Assembly (NCBI RefSeq): GCF_030253575.1
Contig: NC_080568.1
Span: forward strand, 28,149,001 to 28,213,000
Length of the DNA stretch: 64,000 nt
Source of the DNA: Rhododendron vialii
Lineage: Eukaryota; Streptophyta; Magnoliopsida; Ericales; Ericaceae
Direction: 5' to 3'
Positions 25,301 to 35,672 of the stretch are shown piece after piece. The position numbers were made by a program, and so were the translations under genes. How positions within the stretch are numbered: the first letter of the stretch is position 1; each line of letters starts with the position of its first letter. The notes below the pieces were generated by a model. It searched no databases. It was not told the origin of the DNA and saw only the letters and a list, made by a program, of their open reading frames with translations.

Positions 25301-25750
25301 TATAGAGGAGAGAGAGAGGAGGAGGTGGTTTAATGGGGGAGAGGTTTATGGGAATGCATAACGTGAAAATAGGAACATACAGTAATACGATTCAATTGGG
25401 ATTTTGCCCAATCCCGATAAATGTGGAATAATGGGGAATAAATATCAATACATATATAGCATATATGTACACACACTTACAACTAGGAGTATAATGGGCC
25501 AAAAGTACATTTTGAGAATGTGAACATAAATATTTAAACTCATATGAATAGACACTTAAATAAATTTATTATTTAGAATGCCTATTTAATTTCTTCATTA
25601 TTCTTTTAGACTTGAATTGTAACTGTATGTAGTTTTTTTTTTTATCAGATAACTGTACGTAGTTTGAATTGTATTCAACGCGCAAGCAATCAACACATTT
25701 GTCCCCTCATACTCCGCTTTCCATATTTCAAAGTCACCACGACTCATCAG
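22367..25750. other. Intergenic region upstream of kinase copy 1
   Basis: The stretch is largely paralogous to 31.95-33.5 kb, but with blocks present only here (about 23.03-23.65 kb and 24.12-25.6 kb). No gene is supported. It is rich in A/T, fragments of MITEs and short repeats. The last few hundred bases presumably include the kinase promoter. Confidence 0.45.
24470..24740. repeat. Imperfect tandem repeats, roughly 65-75 bp unit
   Basis: Variants of CATGGCAAGTTTCAAGAAGTG, GTAGATGAACAAAACATGATC and CATGACAAAAATCAAAAA alternate about three times. The block lies in the 1.46 kb segment found only in unit 1. Confidence 0.65.
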
Positions 25751-25757
25751 TCAAATA

Positions 25758-25785
25758 TTCTCTCTCTCTCTCTCTCTCTCTCTCA
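25758..25785. repeat. (CT)n tract in the RLK1 leader
   Basis: A CT run lies about 40 bases upstream of the RLK1 ATG. The same position before RLK2 (about 33578-33594) has a shorter run. It is probably in the 5' UTR. Confidence 0.8.
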
Positions 25786-25821
25786 ACAAGTATCCGTTCC
25801 TCTCTCTATCCCCCTTTCCCA

Positions 25822-26901
25822 ATGGAACCAGTCCTCCAATCCATCCTCGCCGCCGTCGCCGCTGGCTTCTTCCTCGCCATGGTACTCGCCGCCGTATGCG
25901 CCGCCCGCAAGAACAATCGCGGCGGACTCCCGATCACTAGCAGAACCCCAGCCGCAACGGAGCGGTCCTCCACGTTCGACCCCTCGGCCCTGAACCCGGT
26001 CTCCATGCCGGAGCTCCTCAAGGCGACCCGCAACTTCTCCCCGGACCTCATCATCGGCGGCGGCAGCTTCGGCCTGGTCTATAAGGCCCGCCTCCCCAAC
26101 GCCACTGTCGCCGTCAAGAAGCTCAGCCCGGACGCCTTCCAAGGGTTCCGCGAGTTCCGGGCCGAGATGGAAACCCTAAGCAAGCTTCGACACCCCAACA
26201 TCGTCACCATACTCGGTTACTGCGCCACTGGTTCTGACCGCGTACTTATTTACGAGTACATAGAGAAAGGCAGCCTCGACCAGTGGCTGCTGGACACCAC
26301 GTCCGTGGCAGCCAGGTCGAGGCTGCCTCTGTCTTGGGAAACTAGAGTAAATATTACTAGAGGGGTTGCCAGTGGGTTGGCCTACATGCATAATTTGGAA
26401 ACACCCATCATTCACAGGGACATTAAGGCTAGCCATGTCTTGTTGGATAATGTCTTTGAGCCACACATTGCCGGTTTCGGTTTGGCTAGGAGGATCGAGG
26501 GCACCCATTCCCACGTGTCGACCAAAGTCGCCGGGACAAGGGGGTACATGCCACCAGAGTACATCCAGGGCGCTACCATGGCGACAGCCATGGGGGATGT
26601 TTACAGTTTCGGGATACTTATGCTGCAAATCTCGACAGGGATTCGACCGAATCTTCCGTTTGAGGTGGAGGAAGAGGAGGAGGGGGATGGGAAGGAAGTG
26701 AGGTTGGTTGAATGGGCTAAAAAAAAGGTGGCTCAAGACCGTCACATGGACATTCTTGATGCTAATATCTCAAGGGAAGGGTTGAAGGAATCCGCGGTTG
26801 TCGAGTTCCTCCGGATTGCTATCTTGTGTACTAGTAACTCGTTCAAAGACAGGCCTCCTATGATGGAGGTGGTGGAGTTGCTGAATCGGATTTCAGCTTG
26901 A
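25822..26901 (+). CDS. Receptor-like kinase copy 1 (RLK1), probable pseudokinase, 359 aa
   Basis: Single-exon membrane-anchored kinase without an extracellular ligand domain. Residues 5-27 form one membrane segment, followed by a basic stop-transfer (CAARKNN), a short linker and a kinase domain from about residue 72. The sequence resembles the EMS1/PSKR group of LRR receptor kinases (SMPELLKATRNFSPDLIIGG). The glycine loop (GGGSFG, 79-84), Lys99, Glu115 and HRD 198-200 are present. However, the catalytic-loop Asn is His205 (CAT at 26434) and the DFG Asp is Gly218 (GGT at 26473). Both residues normally bind Mg-ATP, so catalysis is unlikely. The open frame extends upstream, but I chose this ATG because it starts the membrane segment and matches copy 2. 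The whole frame is intact, arguing for recent loss or a retained scaffold role. Confidence 0.92.
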   Translation: MEPVLQSILAAVAAGFFLAMVLAAVCAARKNNRGGLPITSRTPAATERSSTFDPSALNPVSMPELLKATRNFSPDLIIGGGSFGLVYKARLPNATVAVKKLSPDAFQGFREFRAEMETLSKLRHPNIVTILGYCATGSDRVLIYEYIEKGSLDQWLLDTTSVAARSRLPLSWETRVNITRGVASGLAYMHNLETPIIHRDIKASHVLLDNVFEPHIAGFGLARRIEGTHSHVSTKVAGTRGYMPPEYIQGATMATAMGDVYSFGILMLQISTGIRPNLPFEVEEEEEGDGKEVRLVEWAKKKVAQDRHMDILDANISREGLKESAVVEFLRIAILCTSNSFKDRPPMMEVVELLNRISA

Positions 26902-28042
26902 AATCGCACTTTTGGCTACTTTTCGCCGGTTGTGTGAGTGGTGTTGTTGCTTAATGCTTGTATGGGTGGTGTTGCCTAAATTTGATGAAGAGTGAGGACG
27001 GTGAGTTTGTTGCGGTGTTCATTCTGCTCATGGTCCTAACCAAATGAGGGCATGGAAGTGGATGTACATAGCTTCCGGAGCCAAGTCGCTTAGGTAAACT
27101 TCATAAGCTGGAATATTTCCCCGTATTAGGATATGCTGTAAATCGTATCCGTGTTTAGTAGTATGTAGATAGGTTGATCTCTAGATAGTTTCATTTATCA
27201 GATCATTTGAGATAATAATTTGAGGAGGAATGCTTAATCACTATTATCTTATGCATACTTAGGCTCCGTTCCAGAAATCTTCTTAAAAAATAAGCAGCTT
27301 ATTTCACATTTTCAAATTCAAAAATAATGTAAATGAAAAATAATTTTTCAATTTTTTTTGCATCGTATAAAAGATCTCAATGAGATCTTTCAAACAAGAT
27401 CCATAGTGCATATTTTTAGATTTCAATAAGTCCCTCATTTTTAAGCTTGAAATTGCCTTCTTAAAAAATAAGGGCTTTTTTGGAGTTCCGGAACGGGGCC
27501 TTATTGTCAAAAAGCACATAGTTACAGGAAATGCTTTGCTTCAGCTGGCATTCGAAACTCAGCCATGGAAATTACAACAGAATTCAAAATGGAAACAGCA
27601 ATCTAGGTCAGATAGATGTGATTCAATTAGTCACTCGACTACAATAACAAACAACGACGATGACATGCCAATCTAATGGCATAGAAACAAGCTTACAATA
27701 ACTAACTGACTTTACAAAATGCAGTATGCAAATCAACAGGAGAAGATTGGTCAAGTTTTCAGGAACAGGAAAAGAAATAGGAAAGCTAAAAGTTGAGAAA
27801 TGGTCACCATTCGTGACAAGATGCGCTCTATATATGAATATACGTATGCAGAAAATCTAATGACTGTGCAGATAAATTTTCATTTTTCTTCGCCATTTTA
27901 CTAAATCGAAGACCTATACTTCAACTAAAGCCCACGGAAACCAAGCTTTCAAAAGCAGAGAAAACAGAGCAAATGCACGTGAGTTTCACTTGGTTGCACG
28001 GAAAGATACTTCAAGTAAATGTATAACGTTGTAATCTGGCAA
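26902..28042. other. Intergenic region between RLK1 and ABCA last-exon remnant
   Basis: This is paralogous to 34.7-35.67 kb. It holds the kinase 3' UTR and the 3' flank of the ABCA remnant, and is interrupted by a Tourist-like MITE. Confidence 0.5.
27262..27500. mobile_element. Tourist-like MITE with empty site in unit 2
   Basis: The 239-base element begins GGCTCCGTTCC and ends GGAACGGGGCC. TTA flanks it at 27259-27261 and 27501-27503. Unit 2 has the uninterrupted site ACTTATTGTC with a single TTA at 35073-35075. This fixes ends and target duplication. Confidence 0.9.
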
Positions 28043-28345
28043 TTAAGATGGCACGTTGAACGCTTCGGCGCCGCGAGCAACCTTGATGAAGACATCCTCT
28101 AAAGTCGTATCTGCCAAACCCCATGCTTGAACCGTGAACCTTCTCTTTGCCTTCTCAACCGCTTGGAAAACCTCTGCAATTCTGACTTCTTGTTTTGGTA
28201 GCTCGAACTTTTGGATTCCAGATAAATGGTACTATATCTTGTTAGCATTCCCGGACAGATTCTTCACCAAGCTCTCAACTTCTTCGTGATTTGATGATGT
28301 CGTCTTTGTAAACACATAAGAACCTCCGTGTCTAGCCGTCGGCCT
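28043..28345 (-). pseudogene. Stray last exon (exon 18) of an ABCA transporter
   Basis: The minus strand encodes the C-terminal segment of the ABCA protein (for example SSNHEEVESLVKNLS, then QKFELPKQEVRIAEVFQAVE), as in the complete gene at 43681-43980. A 3-base insertion in the NANKIYHL region introduces an in-frame TAG. No other ABCA exon is next to it: homology stops within intron 17 near 28.37 kb, where mutarotase intron 2 sequence soon follows. It is the edge of the tandem segmental duplication, not an independent gene. Confidence 0.9.
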
Positions 28346-28801
28346 CCGGCAATTCATGCTTGTTAGTGCTTACCAACTTTACAACAGGACACTTATTTAG
28401 GGACAATTCGAAATGAAATACAGGACATTCAAAAAGGGACGGAGGGGGTACTATTCTTTGAGCTTGTAGGGCTACGTTTGACAATATGACTCCTAAATTA
28501 GTGTGAGAATTTTCTTAAAATTTATATACGAAAGTGCTTTATTTTTTAAAATATGTAGTTACATGACAAATACATTTATTAAAGAAAAAAATAAAAAGCC
28601 AATATTAGTTTTTTTTTAAATCCTCTAGCCAATATTGGGTTGTAGCCTTGGACTTGGTTTTGACCCAATACGGTCTTGTTACAATTTTAAACATGGTTCG
28701 AGGGTTTTGTATATTCCTAATTTTAGAGACTATGACATTCAAGTGTGTGTGTGCGCGTGCGTGTGAGAGAAAGAGAATAGGAAGCTGACAGTCGATCAAA
28801 C

Positions 28802-29579
28802 CTTGTACTCATCAATTGTTTCAAACCCGAGAACAAAGTCATCCAATTTTCCTGAATTAACGAAATAAATACCGAGATATAATAAAGAGAATAAAAGGGA
28901 CCATTGAGGGAAAAAGAAACAACAAAAGAAGAAGAAGAAAACATGGTTAAAGAAAAAAGAAACAAAAACAAAGAGGAGAGGAGAGGAGAGGAGAGAGGAA
29001 AGTACCATTTTTATCAGGGAGAAGAACAGAGAGAACAGTCGCACCAAAGTTGGTGAGCTTCACAGTGATGATGTCTCCCCTCTTCAATTCATAAACCGCT
29101 ACGGCTTCCTCCTTCTCTGCTCCATTACTAGTACTCGCACCCCACCAAACTAGCAAAACATAGAACGCTGCTACTTGCACAGCAGCCGTGCACAGACTCG
29201 TTTTGCGTCCGTCTCGGGTCTCGCAAAGATGATCGGAGCCGCTCATTTTGTTCAAAATACTTCGATTATGGTCCCTGTAAAAAATCACTTCAATTCGATA
29301 TCGGAAAGGGTGTTTACGAATCATCTAACTTTGCTTAAAAAATTAGGCTAAATTTTAAAGCAAAATTAGATGATTCGTAAACACCCTTCCCGATATCGGA
29401 TTGAGGTGATTTTTTATAGAGACCATAAACGAAGTATTTTGAACAAAATGAACGGCTCCGATCATCTTTTCGAGACCCGAGAGGGACGCAAAACGGGTCT
29501 GTGCACGGCTGCTGTGCAGCCTTTGCTGTGCAAGCAGATTTTCTGCAAAACATAGCAACAAAACACATGTTTTACCCAT
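28802..29579 (-). pseudogene. Truncated mutarotase copy (exons 1-2 only), split by a MITE
   Basis: Exon 1 (29004-29579) and exon 2 (28802-28851) match exons 1-2 of the complete mutarotase gene, with the same splice sites and phases. A 381-base hairpin MITE (29164-29544) sits inside the signal-peptide coding part of exon 1. Exons 3-6 are absent: intron 2 homology ends near 28.49 kb, at the duplication junction with the ABCA exon. No functional enzyme can be made. Transcription from the duplicated promoter remains possible. Confidence 0.9.
29164..29544. mobile_element. Hairpin MITE with 11 bp target duplication in mutarotase remnant exon 1
   Basis: Two arms of about 165-180 bases are inverted copies of each other around a centre near 29343, so almost the whole element folds into one hairpin. 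GCAAAACATAG is repeated exactly at 29153-29163 and 29545-29555, and occurs once in the intact gene near 9953-9963. An 11 bp duplication suits Mutator-type transposition. One arm has a 16-base length difference near its outer end. Confidence 0.9.
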
Positions 29580-29667
29580 TGTGATCTTTAATAACGATAG
29601 GAATGCCTCACAAGGAAAAAAAAAACCACTAGAACTTTAATTTATATATGTAGAGAGAGAGAGAGAG

Positions 29668-30195
29668 TGTGGCGGAGGGAGAATAGGACGAGCGGGGGCA
29701 CACGCTCCCACTCAATTTCTTTCTTTTTTTTTAAATTTAAGATTTTAAAATGTATATTTTGTATTTTCTCTAGTCAAATATCATTTCATTCTCAATTTTT
29801 TTTCCACATATTTGAACATTGTCATTATACTGGCGAAATGAGATGTCTAATGTGAAAAATAGCCGCCACTTACTATTTGGAACTATCTAATGCATAATGT
29901 CCAAAATTCAAAAATGCATAAACCATGGGTTATATGTTTTATACTTTAGCAATTATTAACAATGGGAGCAATAATGCTAAATATTGTGTAGTGAATTGCT
30001 CTTAGACTTGATCCACTAAGACAATTCAAGTAATTCGATTGTTTTTATATTCTATGTAATTTACTATATTAAAAAATTATGTTAGTTTTTTCAATTCTTA
30101 GCACAAATGTTTTAACGTTGCTTAAAATGAAATTTTATGGTTGAAATGTGTTTAAAAGGTGCCCCCACTTACATAGTTTTCTGGCTACGCCACTG
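29668..30195. mobile_element. hAT-type MITE (GTGGCGGAG/CTACGCCAC ends)
   Basis: The right end, CTGGCTACGCCACTG, is complementary to CAGTGGCGTAGCCAG, a terminus familiar from plant hAT-family elements. The left end begins TGTGGCGGAG, and GGGGGCAC-type motifs follow at both ends. It lies in an AGAGAGAG tract that is uninterrupted in unit 1 (10.07 kb), so the 8 bp duplication is hidden in the repeat. No transposase is present. Confidence 0.65.
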
Positions 30196-31704
30196 GAGAG
30201 AGATATGGATGAGGATGTATACTACATAAGGAGAGGGCTTAGATTAGAATTCTAAGGACGTTGTGACTCTTCCTTTTTGCTTATTATTAAGGGGAGTTGG
30301 AACGTCTTCGGTTCTTAATTTGAATCAAAGGGACAGTTCAAATCTAGATCAGTGTTTCAGACTCTCAGAACTCTCTGATTATACCAATATATGATCTAGA
30401 TTTAGACTATCTTGTTCAGCCCAAAACTTGGATGGGAGAGTAACCGATTGAGACTAAAAACAGAGGATATATACTGAAAATGTGAGAAGATTCCAAGTGT
30501 AGATAATAGTAGTTTCTTTTGACAAATCTTCTGTACATTGGGACGATAAGAGTCCTCAATTTTCTATATCAGTCCTCAATTTTCTATATCAGACCTTTCT
30601 CATTGAGTTGTTAGTTCTTTTAGGCGTTCTAGAAACATTATTATTAAATCTAAGAAAGGGAAAAAAAAACAAAGGCATCATTATTTAATAAGCAAAAGCA
30701 TAACTCTGTCCCTGACCATGATGCTTTTGATTTTATGATCCAAAATTTATGGTTAGAATGGAAGGATAATAAATATATATACCATTATGTATGAAGTGTT
30801 CCATATCAATAAAGTTTTGGATATCGTATTGGTTAGACCGTAAAAGTACATGTTTTCTTACTGATACGATATGCATTGGTACCGGTGCAATATATGGTAC
30901 CATTTTCGAACTTATCGCCAAAGTTGGAGCCACGATTTCATTTTGGGTGGGGCCAAACCTAGAAGAAAAACCTTCAACTCACAATTAACCATATAATCCA
31001 ATGATTTTCATTCCTTATCTAAATTAATCAAGATGGATATGGCGTATTTGAAATCCCCTAATATGCACTTTATAAGGAAGGAGAGTTAGAGAGAGAGTAC
31101 AAAATCAAATAAAAGTATAAAGAAGACTTTTTTCTCTCTTAAATTTTAGGTGACATGACAGAGTCGCAAATAGATAAACAAGTGTTTAGTTAATTATTTA
31201 CCTCCAAAGATGCTTGAAAACCTATATACCACTCTCAAAATATTTATTTTGTGCGCACGAACACACACACAAATATAAATAGGAAAAAAGGATCTCCTAG
31301 AAATGGAAGGTTTGGAGGAGAAAGACAAAAAGGAAGAGTTAAACCATGGTTGTATTTTTGACAAAAAAAAAAAAACATGGTGGTATTGATTAGTAGTCTA
31401 CATCTCTAGAAAAAGAAAAGACTAGGCTTTGGGTGGCCTTGAATGGCTCTGCCACTGCTGATTACTATTAGTTTGATTTTTTTTTTTTTGCATTGAAAAA
31501 AACTAGCATAAATGTGTATTATTGAATGAGAATAAAATTAAAATTAAATGTGTATTTTAGAATTCCATATTTTTAGGAAAATAGTGTCCGAACACGCGAG
31601 ATGAATAGCGTTGCTCTTTAATTACTCCTACTAATTAGCGTGTGAAATGGGAGAAGAATGAACTCTCGGCCTTGAATGGCAACTTGGCAAGACGCGAACA
31701 AGTA

Positions 31705-31948
31705 CTCCCTCAATCCCACTTTGTTTCGCCAGTTTTCTTTTTGGGACGTCCTAAAAAATTGTGTATAACTCACAATTTATAATATTTTATATATTCAATA
31801 TAGATCTTGTTTGATAGATCTCAATTCCTTTTTTTTGAACGAAGTTTTTGAAATCATAAATTTTTTTATAAATTGTGAAATATAAACAATTTTTTGGAAC
31901 GTCTTAAAAAAAAAAAAAAACAGGCGCACTAAAGTGGAAAAGAGAGAG
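31705..31948. mobile_element. Stowaway-like MITE, unit 2 only
   Basis: It begins CTCCCTCAATCCC and ends AAAAGAGAGAG within TA flanks (31703-31704 and 31949-31950). The ends are degenerate relatives of the CTCCCTCCGT consensus. Unit 1 carries a Tourist-like element at the equivalent place. Confidence 0.65.
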
Positions 31949-33141
31949 TACTTCAAAGATGATGTCCCCGGGAATGGACAAACTTGAACGAATACGGTGG
32001 GTGACCAGACCTCACCACACGGGACTTTTGGAATTTTCTTCGCAAAAGACCAAACGGAAAAAAAGTACCACATGAATTTTCTTTGGAACGTCATAAATAA
32101 CTTTCTTTGCAAAAGACCAAACGTAACCTCTTTTTCTAGACAAACGGAAAAAAATACCACACGAATTTTCTTAGCAAAAAAGGCACATGAATGAGAGATG
32201 TTAGTCTCAATTTCAAACTAGCCAACCCTTTCAAATTTTTAACAACAATTCTGCAACCAGGCACTTGCACAAATTCACCCACATTCATATTAGAGCCTAC
32301 ATGCATTACACCTCTACTGTATGTGAGTTCCACCAAAAGATGTGAATATGTGTGTAAGTGTGTGTGGTTGAAAAATAATTGAATTTTTAAAGTTGTGGGC
32401 TTGATGATCGTGTAGTTGTACTCAAGTGTAATGTGATTGTGAGTTTAATTTCACCAAACAAATTTGTCCACGTAAATATTCAAGTTGATCCGAATCTTCT
32501 AAAAGCTTGATAAGTACATTTTTTTTTTCAAAAAAAATTGGTTAGACCTTTTATTTATATAAGTAAATATTTCGAAATGGTTCGTTTGGCTTTGTCAATG
32601 ATTTTTGAGCGATTCGGCGACAACGGTGGCGTCGTTTGCCGCGAATTCAGGAATGATCGAGCTCAAGTTGAAAGATTTTTAACTTTGCTATAGTAACTCT
32701 TTATTTTCCAATAGTCACTATTCACTTGTTACTTATTATTTTAATATTTTTATTCACTATTCACTGCTACAATGACTCGGCTTAATATTTTTTTTATACT
32801 TTATTTGGTTTTACGACTCTCTTAGGGGTCTTATATGAAAGTTCTAGGGACAAATATAAATTATGATCCTTTAGGATAAAATGACCGAAAAAATAAAATA
32901 TTCGCATCAATTTAAATTGATTGAAAATTAAAGCACTTAATTTTTTTAGACAATTTATAAATTAAAAAATAATAAATAACAAGCGAACAATTGCTCCGAA
33001 CGAGATAGTTATGTGCTTTTTTTTTTTAGAATAGACAATAATACTTTTAATAGAATAATTTTAATATAAAGAATATGATACAATAGAAATTTTAAAAATA
33101 ATTAATTAATACAATAAAGTAACTTTTTAATATATAAATTA

Positions 33142-33371
33142 GGTCCCATTCCGGAACGCAAAATAAGTACTTATTTTTTAAAAATGCAATTTCAACCTAA
33201 AAAACGATGAGCTTATTGAAATCTAAAAATATGCAATATGAATCTTGTTTGAAAGATCTCATAGATCTCATTGAGATCTTTAATACAATGCAAAAAAAAT
33301 TTAAAAATTATTTTTTATTTATATTATTTTTAAATTTGAAAATGTAAATTAAATACTTATTTTTATTTACA
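33142..33371. mobile_element. Tourist-like MITE, unit 2 only
   Basis: It begins GGTCCCATTCCGGAACG and is bounded by TTA at 33139-33141 and 33372-33374. The equivalent site in unit 1 (about 24.05 kb) reads through. The right terminus is degraded. Confidence 0.55.
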
Positions 33372-33631
33372 TTAGTTCAAAATGCAGAGAACCTCAGATG
33401 CTCTAATACTATAATATAATATAGGATGGACCCACCCGAAGAATTATAAGTATTCTTTAGACTTGAATTGTACTGTAGTTTGAATTGTTCTCCGTACTAT
33501 TCAACGCGCAAGCAATCAACACTTTTGTCCGCTTTCCATATTTCAAAGTCACCCACGACTCATCCGTCAGTCAAATACTCTCTCTCTCTCTCTCAACAAG
33601 TATCCGTTCCTCTCTCTATCCCCCTTTCCCG

Positions 33632-34708
33632 ATGGACCCAGTCCTCCAATCCATCCTCGCCGCCACCGGCGGCTTCTTCCTCGCCATGGTCTTACTCGCC
33701 GCCGTATGCGCCGCCCGCAAGAACAATCGCGGCGGACTCCCTATCACTAGCAGAACCCCAGCCCCAACGGAGCGGTCCTCCACGTTCTACCCCTCGTCCC
33801 TGAACCCGGTCTCCATGCCGGAGCTCGTCAAGGCGACCCGCAACTTCTCCCCGGACCTCATCATCGGCGACGGCAGCTTCGGCCTGGTCTATAAGGCCCG
33901 CCTTCCCAACGCCACTGTCGCCGTCAAGAAGCTCAGCCCGGACGCCTTCCAAGGGTTCCGCGAGTTCCAGGCCGAGATGGAAACCCTAAGCAAGCTTCGA
34001 CACCCCAACATCGTCACCATACTCGGTTACTGCGCCACTGGTTCTGACCGCGTACTTATTTACGAGTACATAGAGAAAGGCAGCCTCGACCAGTGGCTGC
34101 TGGACACCACATCCGAGGCAGCCAGATTGAGGCTGCCTCTGTCTTGGGAAACTAGAGTTAATATTACTAGAGGGGTTGCCAGTGGGTTGGCCCACATGCA
34201 TAATTTGGAAACACCCATCATTCACAGGGACATTAAAGCTAGCAATGTTTTGTTGGATAATGTCTTTGAGCCACACATTGCCGATTTCGGTTTGGCTAGG
34301 AGGATCGAGGGCACCCATTCCCACGTGTCGACCCAAGTCGCCGGGACAATGGGGTACATGCCACCAGAGTACATCCAGGGCGCTACCATGGCGACAGCCA
34401 TGGGGGATGTTTACAGTTTTGGGATACTTATGCTGGAAATCGCGACTGGGATTCGACCGAATCTGCCGTTTAAGGTGGAGGAGGAGGAGGGGGATGGGAA
34501 GGAAGTGAGGTTGGTTGAATGGGCTAAAAAAAAGGTGGCTCAAGACCGGCACATGGATATTCTTGATGCTAATATCTCAAGGGAAGGGTTGAAGGAATCC
34601 GCGGTTGTTGAGTTCCTCCGGATTGCTATCTTGTGTACTAGTGACTCGTCCAAAGACAGGCCTCCTATGATGGAGGTGGTGGAGTTGCTGAATCGGATTT
34701 CGGTTTGA
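33632..34708 (+). CDS. Receptor-like kinase copy 2 (RLK2), catalytically intact, 358 aa
   Basis: Single-exon membrane-anchored Ser/Thr-type kinase, near-identical paralog of RLK1 at 25822-26901. It has an N-terminal membrane segment (about residues 5-27) and no ectodomain, so it probably acts with a co-receptor or as a cytoplasmic-face kinase at the plasma membrane. All core residues are present: glycine loop GDGSFG, Lys99, Glu115, HRDIKASN with Asn205, and ADFGLARR with Asp218. An acidic run (EEEEGDG) follows the kinase G helix region. The closest group by sense of sequence is EMS1/PSKR-like LRR-RLK kinases. The start codon is chosen as for copy 1. This is the likely functional member of the pair; its ligand or partner is unknown. 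Confidence 0.93.
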   Translation: MDPVLQSILAATGGFFLAMVLLAAVCAARKNNRGGLPITSRTPAPTERSSTFYPSSLNPVSMPELVKATRNFSPDLIIGDGSFGLVYKARLPNATVAVKKLSPDAFQGFREFQAEMETLSKLRHPNIVTILGYCATGSDRVLIYEYIEKGSLDQWLLDTTSEAARLRLPLSWETRVNITRGVASGLAHMHNLETPIIHRDIKASNVLLDNVFEPHIADFGLARRIEGTHSHVSTQVAGTMGYMPPEYIQGATMATAMGDVYSFGILMLEIATGIRPNLPFKVEEEEGDGKEVRLVEWAKKKVAQDRHMDILDANISREGLKESAVVEFLRIAILCTSDSSKDRPPMMEVVELLNRISV

Positions 34709-35672
34709 AATCGCACTTTTGGCTACTTTTCGCCGGTTGTGTGAGTGGTGTTGTTGCTTAATGCTTGTATGGGTGGGTGGTGTTGCCTAAATTTGATGAA
34801 GAGTGAGGGCAATGAGTTTGCTGCGGACCTGCGGTGTTCGTTCTGCTCATGGTCCTAACCAAATGAGGGCACGGAAGTGGATGTACATAGCTTACGGAGC
34901 CAAGCCACTTAGGTAAACTTAATAAGCTGGAATATTTCCCGTATTAGGATATGTTGTAAATCGTATCCGTGTTTAATATGTAGATAGGTTGATCTCTAGA
35001 TAGTTTCATTTATCAAATCATTTAAGATAATAATCGAGGAGGAATGCTTAATCACTATTATCTTGTGCATACTTATTGTCAACAAGCACAAGTAAGACGT
35101 AGTTACAGGAAATGCTTTTTTTTTTTGCTCGGCAAGTTACAGGAAATGCTTTGCGTCTGGCATTCAAAACTCAGCCATGGAAATTACAATAGAATTCAAA
35201 ATGGAAACAGCACTCTGGGTCAGATAGATGCTATTCAATTAGTCGCTCGACAACAATAACAACAACAACGACATGCCAATATAATGACATAAGAGAAACA
35301 AGCTTACAATAACTAACTGACTTTACAAAAATGCAGTATACAAATCAACAGGAGAAGATTGGTCAAGTTTTCAGGAACAGGAAAAGAAATAGAAAGGCTA
35401 AGTTGAGAGGTCACCATTCGTGACAAGTTGCGCTCTATATATGAATATACTTATGCAGAAAATCTTACGACTGTGCAGATAAATTTCCATTTTTCTTCGC
35501 CATTTTACTAAATCGAAGACCTATACTTCAACTAAAGCCCACAGAAATCAAGCTTTCAAAAGCAGAGAAAACAGTGCAAATGCACATGAGTTCACTCGGT
35601 TGCACAGAAAGATACTTCAAGTAAATGTATAACGTTGTAATCTGGCAATTAAGATAGCACATTGAACGCTTA
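34709..35672. other. Intergenic region between RLK2 and ABCA pseudogene
   Basis: This is paralogous to 26.9-28.04 kb and contains the kinase 3' flank. It carries no inserted MITE at the site occupied in unit 1 (single TTA at 35073-35075). No gene was seen. Confidence 0.5.

Larger units (their letters stand above)
30196..33631. other. Intergenic region of unit 2, upstream of RLK2
   Basis: This is paralogous to 10.14-11.0 kb joined to 19.72-25.8 kb of unit 1, without the 8.7 kb and 1.4 kb insertions. No gene is supported. It contains two MITEs listed separately. A short CT tract (about 33578-33594) precedes the kinase ATG. Confidence 0.55.

Noticed and set aside
26176-26745. Minus-strand open frame of 189 codons over RLK1 (and its twin at 33986-34552)
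   Set aside because: It is the shadow of the GC-rich kinase coding sequence; the plus-strand kinase explains the region.
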